Shown here: positions 57,776-64,000 of the stretch, piece after piece | Layout of the letters: the number at the start of each line of letters is the position of its first letter | How positions within the stretch are numbered: the first letter of the stretch is position 1 | DNA from: Bacteroidales bacterium | Lineage (GTDB): Bacteria > Bacteroidota > Bacteroidia > Bacteroidales > UBA10428 | Direction: 5' to 3' | NCBI GenBank assembly: GCA_016926235.1 | Contig: JAFGOZ010000390.1 | Span: forward strand, 1-64,000 | Length of the DNA stretch: 64,000 nucleotides | The notes under the pieces: generated by a model | What the model was told of the DNA's origin: nothing | The model's database searches: none | What the model saw: the letters and a program-made list of their open reading frames with translations, nothing else | Translations under genes and position numbers: made by a program

Positions 57776-59227
57776 ATGAAACATAAATATTCATATTTAG
57801 GGTTTTTATTATTTTTTTTTGGAGCAAGCATAAATCTTATTTCACAGAAACCTGACTATGATTTACGAGTAGCCACCTATCTTGGAGATGAGCAGCGTAA
57901 TTACTATGGTGATGAGGCGCCTTCAAAATTGGATACAATATGGCGAATTTATTTAGGAGAAGGTATAAGCCCTGCATATGGGAATCCAAATAAACTATGG
58001 AAAGGTGCCGGATGGACGGGTCAGCCCCTGGTAGTTGAAGAGTACGGGCATACGTATTTAATTCAGGGTGCGTTTGACTATAATCTGAAAAAGATTGATG
58101 CAGTGGATGGCAGAATAATATGGCAATACAAATTTGATGATATCATTAAAGGAACCGGGACAATCTGGCATAACCGGAATGCAAAATCTCCGGAAGAAGA
58201 ATATGTAATAATCCAGGGCAGCCGGAGAGGTGTTAAAAATTCGCTTGATAGTAAATATTGTGAAAGTCTGCGGGGAATATCATATCTCTCAGGCAAAGAA
58301 TTATGGCGAATGAATGTGAAACGTACAAGGAGTTATTCCAGAGATGTGGATGGATCTGCAATAATCGTGAAGGATACTGGTTATTTGGCTCTTGAAAATG
58401 GCCTTTTTACTGTTTTTGACCCAGATCCTCAAAAAGTAGAAATGAGGGATGGCATGTTGCAGCCTAAGATTTATAAAGAGATTCCCTTCTTTGAAATGAA
58501 TGATACCGTTATTCATGGAAGTAATATAGAGTCGGAATCCTCACCATGTTTGTTGAATGGACGGATATATACAACCGCAGGTTCGGGAAGGGTATATGGA
58601 TATAATACAAATAAAGGAGAAGTTGATTGGGTATTCGAGATAGGTGCAGACTTAAATGGATCCCCAACTGTTACCTATGATAATTGCTTATTAATTCCGG
58701 TTGAAAAGCAATATATTGATGGGAAAGGCGGGGTCTTTAAGCTGGACCCTTCGAGATCACCAGATTCTTGTGTGGTTTGGTATTTCCCTGTGGAAGATTC
58801 AACGTGGTTCCACTGGGAGGGTGGTATAATTGGATCCATCGGGGTGAATGACCGGTACGTACAACCTGATGGAATACATTATGCTGCTTTTATTGGAGTG
58901 GATGGAAATTTATATGTGGTTGATCATGAAAACATGATAGATGGAATGAATGCTATTGGACCGGATAATAAAACCACCTATTTAATGCCCGTTCCGGTTT
59001 TAACAGAACCTATCGGAGGAAGTATTTCAACCCCGATAATCGTTGGAAACAAATTAATAGCACCTTTGGATAAAGGATTATACTTATATGAGTATGATGA
59101 GATAGGTAAATTTCAACTCCTTGATGTGATTGAGGATATCCGGATAGATGCTACGCCGGTTTGTTATAACGGGCGGCTGTATGTGGCTTCTCTGGACGGG
59201 TATCTGTATTGTTTTGGAGAAAAGTAG
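57776..59227 (+). CDS. Exported PQQ-like beta-propeller protein
   Basis: A 483-residue protein with a signal peptide (about 1-24, ending NLISQ) and blade-like repeats: GRIIWQYKFD, GKELWRMNVKRTRSYSRDVDGSAIIVKDTGYLALENG, GRVYGYNTNKGEVDWVFEIGADLNGSPTV, DGNLYVVDHEN and GRLYVASLDGYLYCFGEK. These are WD-like PQQ/BamB-type strands; no PQQ-binding residues could be confirmed, and a quinoprotein dehydrogenase is not shown. It probably lies in the periplasm. It follows the peptidase after 12 bases and precedes the MBL gene by 7, so all three may be one operon. Confidence 0.82.
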   Translation: MKHKYSYLGFLLFFFGASINLISQKPDYDLRVATYLGDEQRNYYGDEAPSKLDTIWRIYLGEGISPAYGNPNKLWKGAGWTGQPLVVEEYGHTYLIQGAFDYNLKKIDAVDGRIIWQYKFDDIIKGTGTIWHNRNAKSPEEEYVIIQGSRRGVKNSLDSKYCESLRGISYLSGKELWRMNVKRTRSYSRDVDGSAIIVKDTGYLALENGLFTVFDPDPQKVEMRDGMLQPKIYKEIPFFEMNDTVIHGSNIESESSPCLLNGRIYTTAGSGRVYGYNTNKGEVDWVFEIGADLNGSPTVTYDNCLLIPVEKQYIDGKGGVFKLDPSRSPDSCVVWYFPVEDSTWFHWEGGIIGSIGVNDRYVQPDGIHYAAFIGVDGNLYVVDHENMIDGMNAIGPDNKTTYLMPVPVLTEPIGGSISTPIIVGNKLIAPLDKGLYLYEYDEIGKFQLLDVIEDIRIDATPVCYNGRLYVASLDGYLYCFGEK

Positions 59228-59234
59228 GGAAGTT

Positions 59235-60272
59235 ATGAATATTGCAATACGCGTAAACGGGACCGGTAATGCCTGGCCGACTTTCATCGGTGAACAGCAT
59301 CCTTTCTATTGGGATGGACAGCCTGAAAGTATGGCCAATGCTTCTTTTTCTGTTTTCGGATGGGAGGGTAAAAGTTTTGGAAATGAATCGATTAAATGGT
59401 CATTGCTGATTGATGCTGGTCATGGGGCAGTACAGCAGATCATAAAGAATGAAAACCGGATTCCGGAAGCAATACTACTAACTCATCATCATTTGGATCA
59501 TACACTGGGCATTGACTGGGTCATTCAGAGTTATTCCTATAAACATAATAAAAAGAAGAAATATCCTGTGTATGCATCATCCCTTTGTTGGGAGCAAACG
59601 GTATCGGCTTATCCGGGATTAAAGGATATTGTGGAATTCACTGAACTGGAGCCTGGTAAAAGTATTGAAATAAAACAGGTTCCGGGGGCGAACCTGACGG
59701 GCTATCCTGTATACCATGGCTCCAGGGCCTATGGCGCCATGATGCTTGTAATTGAAACAGAGAACAGAAAAAAGATAGTATTCACAGGTGATTGTTTGTG
59801 TCCTTTGCTGCGAAAGAAAGATATTGAGAACATTACAGGCCCGGATTTTCTTTTTGTGGATTCAAACAACCGTTTTCCTTATCCTTTGAGTAATCATTTT
59901 AGCATCTCGCGGTTTTATCCCGAGGGTAATCATGAAAATTTCCTGAAAAAGTGGTTGCAACAAATTACGTTGCAAGATTTGTTGGTTCCTCACAAATCAG
60001 CTTCAAAAGAATTAGATAAGGAATATTTTAGGGAGTTTCAGAAAGAGAATCAGGAATTAAATGGCTTGTGTTTTTCGGTTTTGGATTTTATTCAGTTAAT
60101 AAAACCTTTAAAAACAGGGCTTGTACATTATGGGGGGATTGAGGATGAGAAGTATTATAGGGAGAAGAAATTGACCAAAAGGGAGTTGGAAGCCTGGATA
60201 TTACGAAATACTTGTAATGAGAAAATAAAAAGTAAAATTATTTTACCTTCATCAGGTGAGTTTTATAAATAA
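59235..60272 (+). CDS. Metallo-beta-lactamase-fold hydrolase
   Basis: A 345-residue cytosolic protein. The metal site is THHHLDHTLG (H84, H86, D88, H89); FTGDCLCPL near 182 gives the third-domain Asp, and PHKSASKEL near 253 may carry the last His. The start at 59235 is chosen because it follows the propeller stop by 7 bases; a longer reading would overlap 80 bases of that gene. The family covers beta-lactamases, RNA-degrading and phosphodiesterase enzymes; its substrate here is unknown. Nothing in the following 48 bases looks like a terminator. Confidence 0.85.
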   Translation: MNIAIRVNGTGNAWPTFIGEQHPFYWDGQPESMANASFSVFGWEGKSFGNESIKWSLLIDAGHGAVQQIIKNENRIPEAILLTHHHLDHTLGIDWVIQSYSYKHNKKKKYPVYASSLCWEQTVSAYPGLKDIVEFTELEPGKSIEIKQVPGANLTGYPVYHGSRAYGAMMLVIETENRKKIVFTGDCLCPLLRKKDIENITGPDFLFVDSNNRFPYPLSNHFSISRFYPEGNHENFLKKWLQQITLQDLLVPHKSASKELDKEYFREFQKENQELNGLCFSVLDFIQLIKPLKTGLVHYGGIEDEKYYREKKLTKRELEAWILRNTCNEKIKSKIILPSSGEFYK

Positions 60273-60320
60273 TCACTACTGTCCGACTAAATATTTTATA
60301 AATTCAGGAAGCAGCTTTAT

Positions 60321-60469
60321 TTATATGTCGTCCCTACGGGACTTTAGTACATATAGGTCTTTTTTTTATTTCGATATTCTGTCCCTACGGGACAGTCCCG
60401 TTAGGGACGAAATATTGGTAGACAATGTGTTACAAAAATGTTTTTAAGTCCTGTAGGGACGACATATAA
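60321..60469. mobile_element. 149-bp MITE-like palindromic element with 22-bp terminal inverted repeats (copy A)
   Basis: The left end (60321-60342) and the reverse complement of the right end (60448-60469) match at 21 of 22 positions, reading TTATATGTCGTCCCTACGGG and so on. Inside are further forms of the core palindrome GTCCCTA(A)CGGGAC at 60381-60393 and 60395-60408. There is no coding frame worth calling. This looks like a non-autonomous miniature element or a REP cluster of Bacteroidota; no transposase of the REP-associated kind is in the window. Confidence 0.75.
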
Positions 60470-60578
60470 TATAACCGTTTAGTAGAGATAAATAATCATT
60501 ATTTTCCGGAAAAATTAAAGAGATTAGAAAGAATAAACAGGCAGAGGCTTAAAAATCCAGCACAAAAACCATAAAATA

Positions 60579-60868
60579 CCAATTTACTCGAAGAAAAGGC
60601 CATGAAAATTTTTTTTAGGACCAATTTACACTAAGAAATTACCTTAAAAAATTTCTACGAACCAACAATCGCAAATATATTACCATTAAAAAACTTTTTA
60701 ATACCTAAATCCTGAAAGAAATTGGCACTAAAAAACATTTTAACACCAATATACAGGAATATATTGGCGCTATAAAACCGGTAAAACCAAAATACTGGTA
60801 GAAATTGGTATTACAAAATTTTTTAAACCCTATTTACGGCAGGAAATGGGTATTTTATAAAAAACATT
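60579..60868. repeat. Seven diverged tandem units of 41-42 bp
   Basis: Units start at 60579, 60621, 60662, 60704, 60746, 60787 and 60828, each with CC at the start, an AAATT or ATATT near position 16-20, often GG at 21-22 and an A-tract followed by T-tract in the second half. Unit 5 contains CCAATATA...TATATTGG, a perfect 8-bp hairpin; unit 7 has CCC...GGG at the same ends. No reading frame runs through, since unit lengths 41 and 42 break phase. The stretch 60470-60578 between copy A and the array shows no clear feature. Confidence 0.7.
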
Positions 60869-60910
60869 ACTGTACGACGAAAAAATTTTTACCTCTAAAA
60901 CATCTTTCTT

Positions 60911-61006
60911 TATATTCCGTCCCTAACGGGACTTAATTGCCTACAGGTCATTTTTATTCTACCTTTATTTTGTTCCTAACGGGACTGTCCCGTCAGGGAA
61001 AGCTAT
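60911..61006. mobile_element. Diverged, truncated second copy of the palindromic element (copy B)
   Basis: Aligns in the same direction with the first 95 bp of copy A: TATATTCCGTCCCTAACGGG, then ACTT, AGGTC, a T-rich block, and the double palindrome GTTCCTAACGGGAC (60972-60985) plus GTCCCGTCAGGGAA (60987-61000). The right terminal repeat of copy A is missing. Confidence 0.65.
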
Positions 61007-61036
61007 AATTTACGCGTTTATTGATGATAAAAAATT

Positions 61037-61070
61037 AAAAACACCCCAAAGGAAAACCAATGGGGTGTTG
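61037..61070 (-). terminator. Terminator of the FG-GAP protein gene
   Basis: Minus strand: AACACCCCA, loop of 12, TGGGGTGTT (61039-61069) followed by TTTAA-type T run, 34 bases after the stop. Confidence 0.75.
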
Positions 61071-61103
61071 TATACAACGAACTTACATTCGAAAGTTTAC
61101 AGC

Positions 61104-63557
61104 CTAATTTGTTTTAACGATCTTGTAGATCATGATGTTATCGTTTACTTCTATCTTTAGGAAATATATTCCGTCACTTATGCTGGATATTTGTTTACTC
61201 ATGCTTTTAGTATGATGGCCTTCTAAGGTATATTCATTAGCTATTTCTGCTATTTCAATACCAATTGAGTTATACAATCCTATCTTTAGCTCAGAGGCAT
61301 TTTTCAACGTATAATTTATTGTGAGCTCATCCTTAAAAGGAACAGGATATATCTGCAAGTTTGTAAGTACTTCGCTGGGTTTAACATTCAGGAACCTTTT
61401 AGTGTCCTCAACATTGGATGAAGAAGAAATACGGGATCTGTAACTAAAAGACTTTTTAGTATCCGTGATGCAGGGAGATGATCTCTCCACTTCAACCTGA
61501 TAATATGCAATACCCGAAGCTGTATCTGTATATGAAGTGTGTGTGTTGGCAAGTTCCTGTATCAGGGTAAAATTATCTTCTGTATACCCCTTATATATCT
61601 TATACGTACCATATTCAAATCCAACGTAGGGTGTCCATTCCAGGTTGTAGTTTCCGGGCAATCCCTGACTTATTGAAAGATAAATGCTTTGATGGTAATC
61701 GCTTAATTCTGATAAATTGCCACATGTATCTTTCGTTTGTATCTTATACCTGTCGAAGTGCTGGTTAGGATTTGAGCTTTCATCAATAAATACACCTGCT
61801 GTATCAAAACCTTCTTCACCGATTAAGTTGTATACTCCACCTACAGTGCTCTCTTTGTAAATGTAATATGCCTCAGTTCCCTGGTCCGGTGTTTTTTCCC
61901 AGATTACCATATTCTTTTTAGTCGCGGAATCTACCGTTACCATGCATATTTCTTCGTTTTCGTAGGCAGCCTGAATATTTATAATAGAAGTATCATAAGC
62001 ATGACAACCATTATGGTCAGTGACATCTATGGAGTAATATGTGTTTTCAGCCGGTGTAACATCGATTGATGATGTGGTAGCCGAATTATTCCAGTTATAT
62101 TCAAAGGGGGGATAATCTCCGCTTACAATAGAATGGAGTTGAACCGATTCGCCTGAACAGATAATTGTGTCACTTGGGAGTGTGGCTATTGGTGTTGATA
62201 GTACATATATTTGAGAGATCACAGTATCCCAATTAATGCTATCATATGAGTATACGAGGGTAATTTCTTTTTCTCCGATAGAATTCCATAATATTTCATA
62301 CGGACCTGAATTTATTCCAGATTTTATGATTCCTCCATCGAAGTTCCAGTTTGTTAAAACATTGTCGTTTAAAGAGTTGAATTCAATGTTTAAAACCTCA
62401 TTGTTACAGATTGAATCTTGGGAAAGGGACATTGTATTATTATAATTATTTTTTATTATACGGATATTTTCAATATCCTCACTCACTCCATAATACAAAA
62501 AATCAATATCTCCATCACTGTCATAGTCCCCGCATTTAACACTACCTATGTATGTGAAAGCCTCAATACCTGTATCTATCACTTTAAAAGTTTGATCTTT
62601 GTTATTTATAAATATTTTTGGTGAAGCATTTGTAAATTTATATCCTGGTATTACAAAATCATCCCACCCATCATTATTTAAATCAATTATATCAAAATTA
62701 TTGTGCCGATTTGAGTGGTATAGAAATATCCCTGTCGTATCATCCCAATTGTTAAATGTGTTATCATTATTGTTTATTATTTTTGCATGGTTGTAATAGT
62801 ATCCAAGGACTATTATATCAAGATCATTATCATTGTCAAAGTCAATCCAATCATAAAAACCATTTTCTTGATTGCGGAGAACAAATTGATAGTTGCCGTT
62901 GTCATACATATAAAGTTCCAGGTATCTATTTCCATCATAATAGGTTTTAGTAAGTAAGTCTAAATCTCCATCATTATCAAAATCGCCCCATTTCGATCTT
63001 ACGAGGTCTTCACCATCAAATGAATTTGAAAAGATTGAACTATAATTTCCAGCATCACACTTATAGATTATAATGCTATCTATAGCACAATCTAACAGAA
63101 TGTCATTATCCCCGTCATTATCAAAGTCACCCCACTTTGATAATACAAAGAAATTTCTGTTTGAGATGTATCCAGTGATATTTGTTTGAATCCTGTTAAA
63201 ATTCATATTATCAACATTAACATATAAAATTGCAGAATCTTCCTTTATAACAAGTATATCTAAAAGTGTATCAGAATTATAAAATCCCCATGAAGCTGAA
63301 AATACAAAACCATCTTCTATAATATTTACATTTGCATCTATAAATTCATCGTTTCCAATGTTCTTAAAGATTTTCACAGTGTCATTATTCTTTTGAGCTA
63401 TTAATAAGTCCAAGTCGCCATCTGCATCATAGTCACCCCATTCAACCGATCCTGAACTGTCTGACATTGTTGGCAGGTTTATATCTAATTCAACAAAGTT
63501 TTGTGAGAATGTGGACAGACTTATCATTAATCCGCAAAATATTAAAAGATGTTTCAT
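61104..63557 (-). CDS. Large secreted FG-GAP/VCBS-repeat protein with T9SS type A sorting domain
   Basis: An 817-residue exported protein. Signal peptide at 1-18. From about 38 to 380 there are six or seven FG-GAP/VCBS-type calcium-binding loops (GDYDADGDLD, GDFDNDGDND, GDFDNDGDLD, IDFDNDNDLD, IDLNNDGWDD, GDYDSDGDID). Then come Ig-like/PKD-like domains (about 410-560), FN3-like segments (about 565-720) and a C-terminal Por tail (LQIYPVPFKDELTINYTL ... ISDGIYFLKIEVNDNIMIYKIVKTN). It would be secreted by the type IX system and lie on the cell surface or be released. Ligand unknown. Confidence 0.88.
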   Translation of the reverse strand: MKHLLIFCGLMISLSTFSQNFVELDINLPTMSDSSGSVEWGDYDADGDLDLLIAQKNNDTVKIFKNIGNDEFIDANVNIIEDGFVFSASWGFYNSDTLLDILVIKEDSAILYVNVDNMNFNRIQTNITGYISNRNFFVLSKWGDFDNDGDNDILLDCAIDSIIIYKCDAGNYSSIFSNSFDGEDLVRSKWGDFDNDGDLDLLTKTYYDGNRYLELYMYDNGNYQFVLRNQENGFYDWIDFDNDNDLDIIVLGYYYNHAKIINNNDNTFNNWDDTTGIFLYHSNRHNNFDIIDLNNDGWDDFVIPGYKFTNASPKIFINNKDQTFKVIDTGIEAFTYIGSVKCGDYDSDGDIDFLYYGVSEDIENIRIIKNNYNNTMSLSQDSICNNEVLNIEFNSLNDNVLTNWNFDGGIIKSGINSGPYEILWNSIGEKEITLVYSYDSINWDTVISQIYVLSTPIATLPSDTIICSGESVQLHSIVSGDYPPFEYNWNNSATTSSIDVTPAENTYYSIDVTDHNGCHAYDTSIINIQAAYENEEICMVTVDSATKKNMVIWEKTPDQGTEAYYIYKESTVGGVYNLIGEEGFDTAGVFIDESSNPNQHFDRYKIQTKDTCGNLSELSDYHQSIYLSISQGLPGNYNLEWTPYVGFEYGTYKIYKGYTEDNFTLIQELANTHTSYTDTASGIAYYQVEVERSSPCITDTKKSFSYRSRISSSSNVEDTKRFLNVKPSEVLTNLQIYPVPFKDELTINYTLKNASELKIGLYNSIGIEIAEIANEYTLEGHHTKSMSKQISSISDGIYFLKIEVNDNIMIYKIVKTN

Positions 63558-63673
63558 GTTAGATTTTTTTAATTCTTTAACAAAAATATACTCAAATTCA
63601 AAATAATTATATTTTAAAATAATATTTGCAGGGATTTCTTTAGTATTTGCTATAATTGAATAAATATTCGTAC

Positions 63674-64000
63674 CTACATCCTATCAAAAAGATTAATCAG
63701 CACTTCTCTTTTACGTGAAGAAACAGGTACCTCAGTGCCATCTTTCATCACTACCGAGCCTCCATCCCGTTTATCAAACCGTTCAATATGATTGATATTA
63801 ATGAGGTGGGACTGATGGGTGCGGCAGAATCCATATTCTTCCAGCATCTCGTCAAATTCTTTCAGAACTTTTGAAACTATAAGTTTCTTGCCATCAACAA
63901 GGAAGAAACGGGTATAATTGCCGTCAGCTTCACATCGTATAATGTCCTGTACGTTCACTATATGCATGCTTTCGGATGTTTTCAGCACGATCTTTTTTGT
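63674..64000 (-). CDS. LytTR-domain response regulator, C-terminal part (continues beyond the window)
   Basis: The frame is open to the last base of the window, so the true start lies outside. The 108 visible residues are a complete LytTR DNA-binding domain: TSESMHIVNVQDIIRCEADGNYTRFFLVDGKKLIVSKVLKEFDEML, the CRTHQSHLININHIE block and the RDGGSVVMKDGTEVPVSSRKREVLI end. Such domains usually follow a receiver domain in LytR/AlgR-type regulators that bind direct repeats upstream of their targets. It ends 116 bases upstream of the divergent-side secreted protein gene, which could be a target. Confidence 0.88.
   Translation of the reverse strand, partial: TKKIVLKTSESMHIVNVQDIIRCEADGNYTRFFLVDGKKLIVSKVLKEFDEMLEEYGFCRTHQSHLININHIERFDKRDGGSVVMKDGTEVPVSSRKREVLINLFDRM

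Noticed and set aside
57776..59227. PQQ-dependent dehydrogenase
   Set aside because: Only generic propeller strands are visible; no quinone-binding Cys-Cys pair or calcium ligands of the enzyme family were found.
59148..59234. Longer start of the MBL-fold gene
   Set aside because: It would overlap the propeller gene by 80 bases; the ATG at 59235 gives a sensible spacing of 7 bases.
60256..60447. 63-codon open frame over the end of the MBL gene and the palindromic element
   Set aside because: It runs through the inverted repeats, has no start context or family resemblance, and is explained by low stop density in the repeats.
60579..60868. CRISPR array
   Set aside because: The units are contiguous and all diverged; there is no pattern of identical repeats with unique spacers, and no cas gene is in the window.

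Overview
The window is a 64 kb, AT-rich, densely packed stretch of a chromosome from a Bacteroidota bacterium, most likely the Bacteroidales/Marinilabiliales branch. The evidence for this is two proteins with type IX secretion (Por) tails, an S46 dipeptidyl peptidase, several Bacteroidota-restricted families (GlmU-like protein, DUF3467 after rpoC, CCC-motif and DUF2752 membrane proteins, KdsC-UbiA-Maf order), leaders without Shine-Dalgarno sequences, and repeated matches to the Bacteroidota promoter pattern (TTG/TTTG, 19-20 bases, TAnnTTTG). It is core genome: no prophage, ICE, IS transposase or CRISPR array was found.

Layout. 1-3 kb: aat and a ProX-type tRNA editing gene (minus), then a PPP-family phosphatase, an unusual lipoprotein MTA/SAH nucleosidase, and the SRP RNA, read convergently with its own promoter. 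3.1-6.5 kb: a surface-glycan cluster (GT2, epimerase, GT4). 6.4-9.4 kb, minus: Nudix, miaA, a pRiA4b ORF-3-like protein and a LuxC-type acyl-CoA reductase. 9.4-16.9 kb: small membrane proteins, a hybrid histidine kinase, aconitase, a SiaC-family protein, GAPDH and a predicted outer-membrane protein. 16.9-17.3 kb: two tiny tandem lipoprotein genes. 17.5-30.5 kb: nitroreductase, Por-tail mini-protein, AI-2E family permease, tRNA-His, flippase, Bax-inhibitor-like protein, zinc-free L31, GlmU-like protein, Lon, class II aldolase, NSS transporter and a helix-hairpin-helix protein.

30.6-45.8 kb is the translation/transcription super-cluster: rpsU, xerC-like recombinase, hpf, tRNA-Thr, tRNA-Tyr, a tRNA-Gly relic, tRNA-Gly, tRNA-Thr, tuf, tRNA-Trp, secE, nusG, rplKAJL, rpoBC, DUF3467. 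46.2-52 kb is an electron-transfer module (EtfB, EtfA, a membrane Fe-S protein, a CCG-domain protein, acyl-CoA dehydrogenase) that probably passes electrons from acyl-CoA oxidation to menaquinone. 52-60.3 kb holds a DUF2520 protein, KdsC-like phosphatase, UbiA prenyltransferase, Maf, a DPP11-like peptidase, a PQQ-type propeller and a metallo-beta-lactamase-fold protein. 61.1-64 kb has a large FG-GAP/Por-tail secreted protein and the C-terminal end of a LytTR regulator that runs off the window.

The least explained DNA lies in two places. The gap at 60.3-61.1 kb holds seven diverged 41-42 bp tandem units between two copies of a palindrome-rich element, one of which has 22 bp terminal inverted repeats. 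The second place is a tRNA-Gly relic at 32.63 kb in which the D-loop and the anticodon arm tip are replaced by two unrelated short palindromes. Other points of note are the SRP RNA whose closing stem contains a protein stop codon, the paired mini-lipoproteins with a shared CPAYS motif, and a perfect Shine-Dalgarno sequence before hpf in a genome that otherwise shows none.
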